A DNA stretch of 49,531 bases from Nonomuraea lactucae (lineage in GTDB: Bacteria > Actinomycetota > Actinomycetes > Streptosporangiales > Streptosporangiaceae), in contig NZ_QNFZ01000291.1 of NCBI RefSeq assembly GCF_003313395.1, forward strand, positions 1 to 49,531, written 5' to 3'. Every line of letters begins with the position of its first letter. The stretch's first letter is position 1. Shown piece after piece: positions 9,999 to 17,443 of this stretch. The notes below the pieces were generated by a model that saw only the letters and a list, made by a program, of their open reading frames with translations, did no database searches and had not been told where the DNA came from. The position numbers and the translations under genes are program-made.

Positions 9999-11065
9999 TG
10001 ATGAAGGCGCTCGTGCTCGCCGGCGGGTCCGGCTCCCGGCTACGGCCGATCACGCACACCTCGGCGAAGCAGCTCGTGCCTGTCGCCAACAAGCCGGTCC
10101 TGTTCTACGGCCTCGAGTCGATCGCCGGGGCGGGTATCCGTGAGGTCGGCATCGTCGTCGGCGACACGGCCGCCGAAATCGAGTCCGCGGTCGGCGACGG
10201 CTCGCGGTTCGGCCTGGACGTCACCTACCTCCCGCAGGAGGCGCCGCTGGGCCTGGCCCACGCCGTGCACATCGCCCGGGACTACCTCGGCGACGACGAC
10301 TTCGTGATGTACCTCGGAGACAACTTCATCGTCGGCGGCATCAGCGCTCTCGTGCGGCGATTCCGGATGAACCGCCCGGACGCCCAGATCATGCTGACCC
10401 GGGTGTCGGACCCGCGCGCGTTCGGCGTGGTCGAGCTGGATCCCCGCGGCCGGGTGATCGGCCTCGAGGAGAAGCCGGAGCATCCGAAGAGCGACCTCGC
10501 CCTGGTCGGCGTCTACATGTTCACCGCCCGCGTGCACGACGCCGTGTGCCGGATCAAGCCGTCGTGGCGGGGCGAGCTGGAGATCACCGACGCGATCCAG
10601 GAGCTGATCGACGCGGGTTGCCGCGTCGATCCGACCGTCGTGTCCGGGTACTGGAAGGACACCGGCAACGTCTCCGACATGCTGGAGGTCAACCGCCTCG
10701 TCCTGGACGGCGTGGAGGCCGACTGCTCCGGTGATGTCCACTCCAGCGAGCTGATCGGCCGGGTGGTGATCGAGAAGGGCGCGACCGTCACCGGGTCGCG
10801 GATCGTCGGCCCGGCGGCAGTCGCGGCCGGCTCGCGGATCCGCGACTCCTACATCGGTCCGTTCACCTCCATCGACAGCGACTGCGCGGTGATCGACAGC
10901 GAGGTCGAGTACTCCATCGTGCTGCGCGGGGCGTCCATCGTCGGGGTACGGCGCGTCGAGCGCTCGCTGATAGGACGCGAGGTCGAGGTGACGTCGACGC
11001 CCCGGATCCTGAGAGCCCACCGCCTCGTCCTCGGCGACCACAGCAAGGTGCAGGTCGCCTCGTGA
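9998..11065 (+). CDS. staA: Glucose-1-phosphate thymidylyltransferase (long, StrD-like form)
   Basis: A 355-residue nucleotidyltransferase with LAGGSGSRLRPITHTSAKQL at the N-terminus, then VMYLGDNFI and VSGYWKDTGN. Residues beyond about 240 add a left-handed beta-helix-like tail, which marks the longer StrD-like form used in antibiotic sugar pathways. It makes dTDP-glucose from glucose-1-phosphate and dTTP, the first step to the deoxysugar. ATG at 9998 shares a base with the staN stop; a second ATG directly follows at 10001 and either could be used. Overlap with staB is 4 bases (GTGA). Confidence 0.93.
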   Translation: MMKALVLAGGSGSRLRPITHTSAKQLVPVANKPVLFYGLESIAGAGIREVGIVVGDTAAEIESAVGDGSRFGLDVTYLPQEAPLGLAHAVHIARDYLGDDDFVMYLGDNFIVGGISALVRRFRMNRPDAQIMLTRVSDPRAFGVVELDPRGRVIGLEEKPEHPKSDLALVGVYMFTARVHDAVCRIKPSWRGELEITDAIQELIDAGCRVDPTVVSGYWKDTGNVSDMLEVNRLVLDGVEADCSGDVHSSELIGRVVIEKGATVTGSRIVGPAAVAAGSRIRDSYIGPFTSIDSDCAVIDSEVEYSIVLRGASIVGVRRVERSLIGREVEVTSTPRILRAHRLVLGDHSKVQVAS

Positions 11066-12012
11066 GGATTCTCGTGACCGGCGGCGTCGGCTTCATCGGC
11101 TCGCACTTCGTGCGCTCCTCAACCGACGAGGACCAGGTGACGGTGCTCGACAAGCTGACCTACGCGGGGAACCTGGCGAACCTGGAGCCCGCCGAGGGCC
11201 GGTTCGCCTTCGTACGCGGCGACATCTGCGACGCCGAGCTGCTCAGGGAGGTGGTGCCCGGCCACGACCTCGTCGTCAACTTCGCCGCCGAGTCGCACGT
11301 CGACCGGTCGATATCCAGCGCGGGCGAGTTCGTCCACAGCAACGTCCTGGGCGTGCAGACCCTCATGCAGGCATGCCTCGACGCGGGCACCCCGAAGGTC
11401 GTCCACGTCTCCACCGACGAGGTGTACGGCAGCATCGAGGCCGGCTCCTGGGACGAGACAGCACCGCTCAGCCCGAACTCCCCCTACGCCGCGTCCAAGG
11501 CAGGCGGCGATCTGATCGCGCTCGCCTACGCGCGCACACACGAGCTGCCGGTCAGCATAACCCGCTGCGGCAACAACTACGGCCCGTACCAGTACCCGGA
11601 GAAGGTCATCCCGCTGTTTGTCACCAACCTGCTCGACGGCCTGAACGTGCCGCTGTACGGCGACGGCGGCAATGTGCGCGACTGGATCCACGTCGATGAC
11701 CACTGCCGGGCCATCCGGCTGGTCGCCGAGCGCGGCGAGGCGGGCGAGGTCTACCACGTCGCCGGAACCACCGAACTGACCAACCTGGAGCTGACCGGCC
11801 GGCTGCTCGACGCGCTCGACGCCCACTGGCAGCGCGTCGAGCGGGTGCCCGACCGCAAGGGCCACGACCGCCGCTACTCCTTGGCCGACGGCAGGCTGCG
11901 GGCACTCGGTTACGCGCCGCGGATCGCGTTCGAGCGGGGCCTCGCCGAGACCGTCGAGTGGTACGCCGCCAACCGCCAGTGGTGGGAGCCGCTGAAGAAG
12001 CGCGATCCATGA
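11062..12012 (+). CDS. staB: dTDP-glucose 4,6-dehydratase
   Basis: A 316-residue short-chain dehydrogenase-type enzyme (RmlB family). The NAD-binding motif is GGVGFIGSHF, the catalytic region has STDEVYGS, and the YxxxK pair lies in YAASKAGGD. TRCGNNYGPYQYPEKVIP is typical of the family. It converts dTDP-glucose to dTDP-4-keto-6-deoxyglucose for the indolocarbazole sugar. GTG start at 11062 overlaps the staA stop. It is the last gene of the plus-strand operon and ends only 6 bases from the convergent staR stop, with no hairpin between. Later sugar genes are not in the window. Confidence 0.93.
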   Translation: MRILVTGGVGFIGSHFVRSSTDEDQVTVLDKLTYAGNLANLEPAEGRFAFVRGDICDAELLREVVPGHDLVVNFAAESHVDRSISSAGEFVHSNVLGVQTLMQACLDAGTPKVVHVSTDEVYGSIEAGSWDETAPLSPNSPYAASKAGGDLIALAYARTHELPVSITRCGNNYGPYQYPEKVIPLFVTNLLDGLNVPLYGDGGNVRDWIHVDDHCRAIRLVAERGEAGEVYHVAGTTELTNLELTGRLLDALDAHWQRVERVPDRKGHDRRYSLADGRLRALGYAPRIAFERGLAETVEWYAANRQWWEPLKKRDP

Positions 12013-12018
12013 GCCGCG

Positions 12019-14856
12019 CTACACCTTGAGCCGGATGAGAGCCGTACGGGACCGGATCCCGAGCTTGCGGTAGATCTGCCGCAGATGAAACCCGACCGTA
12101 TGCGGGGAGATGAACAGATGGCGCGCGGCCTGCTGGTTGGTGAGCCCGCCGGCCACGAGTTCCGCCACCTTCCGTTCGGTCTTGGTGAGGCTCTCCCAGC
12201 CGGAGACCGGGCGCTGGGCGTGCGTCCAGTGCCGGCGCCGCACACCGAGCTGGCGCAGCCGGGCCCGCACGCGCGCGGCATCCCACTCGCCGCCGAGCGC
12301 GCCGTAGGCGCTCATCGCACGGTCCAGCTCGCTGATCGCGCTCTCGTGGTCGCCGCGGTCGAGCAGCAGGCCGGCGTGGTCCTCGGCCACCGCGGCCTGA
12401 GCCCACGGGTTGCGGTGCAGCCGGCCGGCCTGGGCCAAGGCATCAGCGTCTCCTTCGGCGAGCGCGCGGGCATGCATGGCCGCGGCGAGCACCGCGGGAA
12501 CGCGCCGGTTGCGCGTGCGGAGGTATTCTGCCGTGTCGACCACCCTCTGGGCGATATCCGGCATGTCCGCCGCGAGCGCACAGCGAACACACCAAGCCGC
12601 GGCGGCCGGATCTTCCAGAACGAGTTCGCGCAGCGCACCGGCATGCGCCCCGATCTCCGCCAGCGCTTCCGTCGCCGCCCGAGAGTCCGCCTGAGCCTCG
12701 GCCAACTGCGCGTTCAGCAGAAGGCGTGCGGCCCACCAGGGACTGGAGGGATGCTGCGGGAAGTCCTTCTCCAGGGTCTTGATGTGATCCTCGGCCTGGG
12801 TGAGCGCCCCCCGGCGCAGTGAGACGAGGGCCAGCACCAGCCACGCCTGCGGGGCGAGCATCGGCACGTACGGGCCCTCCATGCCCACACCGACCCTCGC
12901 CGCCTCCTCAGCCTCGTCCAGGCGTCCCTGGGCGAGATGCAGCGGTGCCCGGAGCACGGCCGAGACGGCGGCGGCCAGCGTCCTGGCCTCCGAGGCGGCC
13001 GTCCGGGCGGAGAACCGGACGACCTCCGCCGCCTCCTCGTACTCGTCGGTCCTGGTGAGGGCGAAGGCGAGGAACCAGCGCGGATCGAAGAGCTGCACGT
13101 CCTCGCCCCCGAGCGCGACGGCTTTACGCAGGGTTTGCACCGCATCGCCCGCCCGGCCGTCGCGCCACTGGCTGAACGCGTGGAAGGTCATCGCGCCGAC
13201 CTGCACGGCTTGTACGTGACGGTCGGGTGCGCTGAGGATTCTCTGCGCTCGTTCGACCGCGGTGCTGTCGCCGGTCAGGTAGGAGGCGGCGAGATAGGTG
13301 ATCACGGCCTCGCGGTGGTGGAATCCGCTTTCCTGCGCCGCGAGCGCGTCGCCCGCGGCCCGGCGTGCCATCTGCGCGTTTCCCAGCAGCAGCAGCGCGC
13401 TCGCCATCGACGCTCGCAGCGCGGCGATGTCCGCGGCGAGCACCGACCACGGGGCCGCGAACCTCGCGGCCTCGTCGATCGTGTCCCTGGCCAGGGTGAT
13501 CGCCCGTTCCAGGCTGCCCGCCCTGGTGAACGCCTCGACCGCGGTCTTGGCAAGGCGCACGCGCTCGGCCTGCCCGGGGGGCAGCAGCTCCATGCCACGG
13601 GTCGCCAGCGACGCCGCGGTCGACGGATCGGCGGCCAGCAGCCTTTGGGATCCTTCGGCGATGACGCGCAGTTCCTCCACGTTGCCGGGCTGGGCGATGT
13701 GTACCAGTTGGAGGGCGGCGCGTTCGATCCCGCCGGGACGCGACAGCAGCATCTCCGCCGCCTGTCGACGCAGCAGTGCGCACACCGGTGGCGGCACGGA
13801 GTCGAGCAGTACGCGCCAGATCGGCTCGGTGCGGAACGCGAGGTCGTGCTCACCGCAGACCAGAAGCCCCCGGTTGACCGCTTCGTCCACCGCTGCCAGC
13901 AGGCCGACCGGTGCTTCGCCGAGCATGGCCGACAGATCCTCCGGCGCGAACGGCGATCCGAGCACCGCTCCCAGCCTGAGAGCCTTCATGGTGGGCGCGG
14001 AGAGCGACCGGAGATTCTTCTGGATCATCGTGGAGAAGTGCTTCGGCACAGGCGCGGGCATGCAGACACCGCTCCCGGCGGGGTCGCTGCCGGGTGAGCC
14101 GGGCTGCAGCCGCGAGGTGCCGTCGACAACGCATAAATCGCCGTCCTCCACGAGCCCGCGCACCAGCTCGATCACCGCGCGAGGCTTGCCGTTGACGCTC
14201 CGCGCCAGGGCGAGGAGCGCTGGGTCGGGGACGGCTCCTGTGAGGTCGGCGACCAGTTGCGTCAACGCCTCGTCTGAGAGCGGACCCAGCTCCCGCACCG
14301 GTTCGACCGGGACTCTGCCCTGGAGCTTGCAGAAAGAGGTCTTCACCGGGTCGCACCTCGCGGCGTCCCTGTCCGAGGTGAGGGCGAGCAGCCAGAGGAT
14401 CGGGCGACCGCTGTGGGCCAAGACAAGGTCGCACAACGCCGTCAGGGCGGGCAGGTTCGCCAGATGCAGATCGTCGAGCACGACGATGGTGCGGGTGGGT
14501 TTCGCGTCATTGCGCAGCCATGCCCGTACCGCCTCGATCGTGGCGGACGCACTCGGGAAGTGGAACCTGTCCTCGGCCGTGCCCGGCGTGTGGGGGCGGG
14601 GACCGGCAGGCGCCAGAGCCGCCCTGGGGGTGGCATCGGGACCGCCCGAGACGCCGTTGACCACCGCGAAGCCGCTCCTGTCGGCAATGGTGGCAGCTTC
14701 CACGAGGAGGCGGGTCTTGCCCGCGCCGGGCGGCGCCTCCACCATGAGGACCTTGCTCCGCCGGGCGCTCGTCACGTTGTGCAGGCTCGCGCTTATCTGT
14801 GCCAGCTGCTGTTCGCGGCCGCGCACCGGCGGCAACGGTCGTGCGTTAGGACCCAT
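12019..14856 (-). CDS. staR: Large ATP-binding LuxR (LAL) pathway regulator
   Basis: A 945-residue regulator. An N-terminal AAA ATPase has Walker A EAPPGAGKTRLL at residues 40-51 and Walker B-like TIVVLDDLHLANLP near residue 112. A long helical repeat region follows. The C-terminus is a LuxR helix-turn-helix, LTKTERKVAELVAGGLTNQQ and then HLFISPHTVGFHLRQIYRKLG. StaR/RebR are regulators of this type, so it probably activates the cluster. I chose ATG 14856, preceded by CGGAG; a GTG at 14901 is also in frame. A TTA leucine codon at 14134-14136 (Leu241) suggests dependence on the bldA tRNA. A 24-bp tandem repeat sits about 170-220 bases upstream. Confidence 0.9.
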   Translation of the reverse strand: MGPNARPLPPVRGREQQLAQISASLHNVTSARRSKVLMVEAPPGAGKTRLLVEAATIADRSGFAVVNGVSGGPDATPRAALAPAGPRPHTPGTAEDRFHFPSASATIEAVRAWLRNDAKPTRTIVVLDDLHLANLPALTALCDLVLAHSGRPILWLLALTSDRDAARCDPVKTSFCKLQGRVPVEPVRELGPLSDEALTQLVADLTGAVPDPALLALARSVNGKPRAVIELVRGLVEDGDLCVVDGTSRLQPGSPGSDPAGSGVCMPAPVPKHFSTMIQKNLRSLSAPTMKALRLGAVLGSPFAPEDLSAMLGEAPVGLLAAVDEAVNRGLLVCGEHDLAFRTEPIWRVLLDSVPPPVCALLRRQAAEMLLSRPGGIERAALQLVHIAQPGNVEELRVIAEGSQRLLAADPSTAASLATRGMELLPPGQAERVRLAKTAVEAFTRAGSLERAITLARDTIDEAARFAAPWSVLAADIAALRASMASALLLLGNAQMARRAAGDALAAQESGFHHREAVITYLAASYLTGDSTAVERAQRILSAPDRHVQAVQVGAMTFHAFSQWRDGRAGDAVQTLRKAVALGGEDVQLFDPRWFLAFALTRTDEYEEAAEVVRFSARTAASEARTLAAAVSAVLRAPLHLAQGRLDEAEEAARVGVGMEGPYVPMLAPQAWLVLALVSLRRGALTQAEDHIKTLEKDFPQHPSSPWWAARLLLNAQLAEAQADSRAATEALAEIGAHAGALRELVLEDPAAAAWCVRCALAADMPDIAQRVVDTAEYLRTRNRRVPAVLAAAMHARALAEGDADALAQAGRLHRNPWAQAAVAEDHAGLLLDRGDHESAISELDRAMSAYGALGGEWDAARVRARLRQLGVRRRHWTHAQRPVSGWESLTKTERKVAELVAGGLTNQQAARHLFISPHTVGFHLRQIYRKLGIRSRTALIRLKV

Positions 14857-15027
14857 GATGCTCCGTATCACGATTTCGAAGGGAGGAGACGAGTGCATCA
14901 CCCCCGGCGACCTGCACGGAATAGACGGTCACGGACGCCATTGGGGCGGTGCGGAGGGCTCACCCGGACGCAGGACGAATTGTTAACCGTGCCGCCGACC
15001 CACGATGAAGCAATCCTCCACCTCGCT

Positions 15028-15075
15028 TCTAAAGGGGACTACGCTCTCATGTCTAAAGGGGACTACGCTCTCATG
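15028..15075. repeat. Perfect 24-bp tandem direct repeat upstream of staR
   Basis: Two identical 24-base copies lie head to tail, at 15028-15051 and 15052-15075. Each begins TCTAAAGGGGACTACG and ends CTCTCATG. They lie 172-219 bases upstream of the chosen staR start. Candidate regulator-binding site, or a recent duplication. Confidence 0.85.
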
Positions 15076-15804
15076 TGATCAAAGATTCCGCGGCAGAGGT
15101 GAGATGGGTCACGATGGTCGCCGACCATCCTATGGTTTGACACGCATTCTACATAGAGCAAATGTTCATGTTGAGGCCACCGCGCGAGCAATGGAGTGTG
15201 CTAATCCGGGGGCTATGGGGGTCCGGGAAGCCGGCGCGCCGAGGCGGACCCGGCGAGCGCCGACGAGGCCGTCGCCAGGCTCGTGGCGCGTGCACGCGCC
15301 ACCTCCGACGGCACTGTCAATTCAGACGCACTCGAATTCAGACAGGCCCACACTTACCCGGCCCATTACGTGAGCATTTCTCTTCTGCCCTTTCTGCCGG
15401 GAGAGCGACGGGGTGCGCGACTTTCCGGCGAAGAAATCGCCGTCCACGGTGATGCGCGCTTCATCAAGATTGGCCGGGATTCGCCTTTCAGCGCTCTCGG
15501 AAATGGTCGGCTCGATGCCTCGACACAGAGCACTCGCGCGCTCACCTGCTGTCGACAGCCCGTGGAGTCACCAGTTTCGGTTCCCACCTGCGCCTAATTT
15601 GTGTACGGGCGTATTGGACGCCGCCGTCCAGCCGCGGACGCCGAACGACGCCCCACGCGGCGAGGCCATTTAATCGCCACCTTGTTTCGGATGGGCATTG
15701 GAGTTTCCCGTGCGAATTGACCCCCGGCGGGCGCGTCCAGCCGCCCCCGTGGCCGTTTTGGGCCTTGCCCCCCGTCGCAGCTGAGACTACGATCACGCCA
15801 ACTG

Positions 15805-15821
15805 TTAGGAAACTTTACTAA
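15805..15821. promoter_or_regulatory. Inverted repeat upstream of the chitinase
   Basis: The arms TTAGGAAA and TTTACTAA match at 7 of 8 positions around a single central C. The site lies 84 bases before the chitinase ATG in an AT-rich patch. It looks like an operator for a dimeric repressor of a secreted carbohydrate-degrading enzyme. The regulator is unknown, and it does not match the DasR consensus I recall. Confidence 0.5.
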
Positions 15822-15904
15822 ACACCAGGAACCACAGACTCCCCGCCGCGACGTCGATGCCCGGTGACCCCCCACACCGGGTGATAGAAGGGTCGTAACC
15901 CCCC

Positions 15905-17443
15905 ATGAAACGAACCCCCCGCCTACTGGCGCTGGCAGTGTCCGTACTGCTGGCGGTCTTAGGAGTCCTCGTCACGCAAACGTCCGCTCAGGCCGCCAAC
16001 CTCCTCGCGAACCCGGGCTTCGAGACCGGAGCCCTTTCGCCCTGGTCCTGCACCGGTGGGCTCGGTTCGGTGGTCGGCTCCCCTGTCCGCACCGGCACGA
16101 AGGCGCTCGCCGGCGCGGCGAGCGCCTCCGACAAGGCCCAATGCACCCAGTCGGTGGCCGTCAAGCCGAGCACCGCCTACACCCTGACCGCCTGGGTGCG
16201 CGGCAACTACGTCTACCTCGGCGTGAACGGTGGCGCGTCCACCTGGACCGCGTCGGCGGCGACGTACACGCAGCTCTCTGTCTCCTTCACCACCGCCGCC
16301 GGGCAGACCACCGCCGTGATCTACCTGCACGGGTGGTACGGGCAGGGCACCTACTACGCCGACGACGTCAGCTTCGACGGCCCCGGTACCCCGCCGACGA
16401 CCACCCCGACGCCCACTCCGACACCGACACCGACTCCCACCCCGACTCCGACGCCCACACCGACGCCCACTCCCACGCCGCCGGACACCACGTGCCCGGT
16501 GAAGTCGAGGCCGACGGGCAAGGTCCTCCAGGGATACTGGGAGAACTGGGACGGCGCGTCGAACGGCGTGCACCCGCCGCTCGGCTGGATTCCGATCACC
16601 GACTCCCGCATCAAGGCCCACGGTTACAACGTGATCAACGCCGCGTTCCCGGTCATTCGCTCCGACGGGACCGTCCTGTGGGAGGACGGCATGGACGCCA
16701 CCGTCAAGGTCGCCACCCCGGCCGAGATGTGCCAGGCCAAGGCCGCCGGCCTGACGATCCTGATGTCCATCGGCGGCGCGACCGCCGGCATCGACCTGAG
16801 CTCCAGCACCGTCGCCGACCGCTTCGTCTCCACCGTCGTGCCGATCCTCAAGCGCTACAACTTCGACGGCATCGACATCGACATCGAGACCGGCCTCACG
16901 GGCAGCGGCAACATCAACCAGCTCTCCGCGTCCCAGGCCAACCTCATCCGCATCATCGACGGCGTGCTCGCCCAGATGCCGTCCAACTTCGGCCTGACGA
17001 TGGCCCCGGAGACGGCGTACGTCACCGGCGGCAGCGTCACCTACGGCTCGATCTGGGGAGCCTACCTGCCGATCATCAAGAAGTACGCCGACAACGGTCG
17101 CCTCTGGTGGCTGAACATGCAGTACTACAACGGCAGCATGTACGGCTGCTCCGGTGACTCCTACTCGGCGGGCACGGTTCAAGGGTTCACCGTCCAGACC
17201 ACCTGCCTGAACAACGGCCTGGTCATCCAGGGCACGACGATCAGGGTTCCGTACGACAAGCAGGTCCCCGGCCTGCCCGCCCAGAGTGGAGCAGGAGGCG
17301 GCTACATGTCGCCCTCCCTGGTGTCCCAGAGCTGGAACAACTTCAGCGGCAACCTCAAGGGCCTGATGACCTGGTCCATCAACTGGGACGGATCGAAGGG
17401 CTGGACCTTCGGCGACAACGTCAAGTCACTGCAGGGTCGCTAG
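15905..17443 (+). CDS. Secreted GH18 chitinase with carbohydrate-binding module
   Basis: A 512-residue secreted enzyme. A signal peptide covers residues 1-30 (MKRTPR, a hydrophobic run, AQA|AN). A carbohydrate-binding-module-like domain starts at NLLANPGFETGALSPWSC and runs to about residue 155. A Thr-Pro repeat linker covers about 162-197. The GH18 catalytic domain runs from about 205 to the end. The catalytic motif is DGIDIDIE, with the acid Glu328. It hydrolyses chitin outside the cell. A TTA leucine codon at 15959-15961 (Leu19, in the signal peptide) suggests bldA control. The stop TAG overlaps the stop of the convergent kinase gene. Confidence 0.93.
   Translation: MKRTPRLLALAVSVLLAVLGVLVTQTSAQAANLLANPGFETGALSPWSCTGGLGSVVGSPVRTGTKALAGAASASDKAQCTQSVAVKPSTAYTLTAWVRGNYVYLGVNGGASTWTASAATYTQLSVSFTTAAGQTTAVIYLHGWYGQGTYYADDVSFDGPGTPPTTTPTPTPTPTPTPTPTPTPTPTPTPTPPDTTCPVKSRPTGKVLQGYWENWDGASNGVHPPLGWIPITDSRIKAHGYNVINAAFPVIRSDGTVLWEDGMDATVKVATPAEMCQAKAAGLTILMSIGGATAGIDLSSSTVADRFVSTVVPILKRYNFDGIDIDIETGLTGSGNINQLSASQANLIRIIDGVLAQMPSNFGLTMAPETAYVTGGSVTYGSIWGAYLPIIKKYADNGRLWWLNMQYYNGSMYGCSGDSYSAGTVQGFTVQTTCLNNGLVIQGTTIRVPYDKQVPGLPAQSGAGGGYMSPSLVSQSWNNFSGNLKGLMTWSINWDGSKGWTFGDNVKSLQGR

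Larger units (their letters stand above)
14857..15904. other. 1-kb non-coding stretch between staR and the chitinase gene
   Basis: I see no recognisable complete gene here. The stretch is visibly less GC-rich than its surroundings and holds the staR upstream region, a perfect 24-bp tandem repeat (15028-15075), an inverted repeat before the chitinase (15805-15821) and a 7-bp-stem hairpin (15860-15881). On the minus strand around 15360-15540, one frame without a start reads with protein-like composition (IPANLDEARITVDGDFF). It may be a gene remnant, but I could not place it. A TTGACA at 15137-15142 has no good -10 partner. Confidence 0.6.

Noticed and set aside
15283-15597. 104-codon plus-strand frame in the staR-chitinase gap
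   Set aside because: No ribosome-binding site or family resemblance; composition changes midway.
16390-16490. Repetitive ACC/CCG tract as a mobile or structural repeat
   Set aside because: It encodes the Thr-Pro linker of the chitinase, normal for secreted enzymes.
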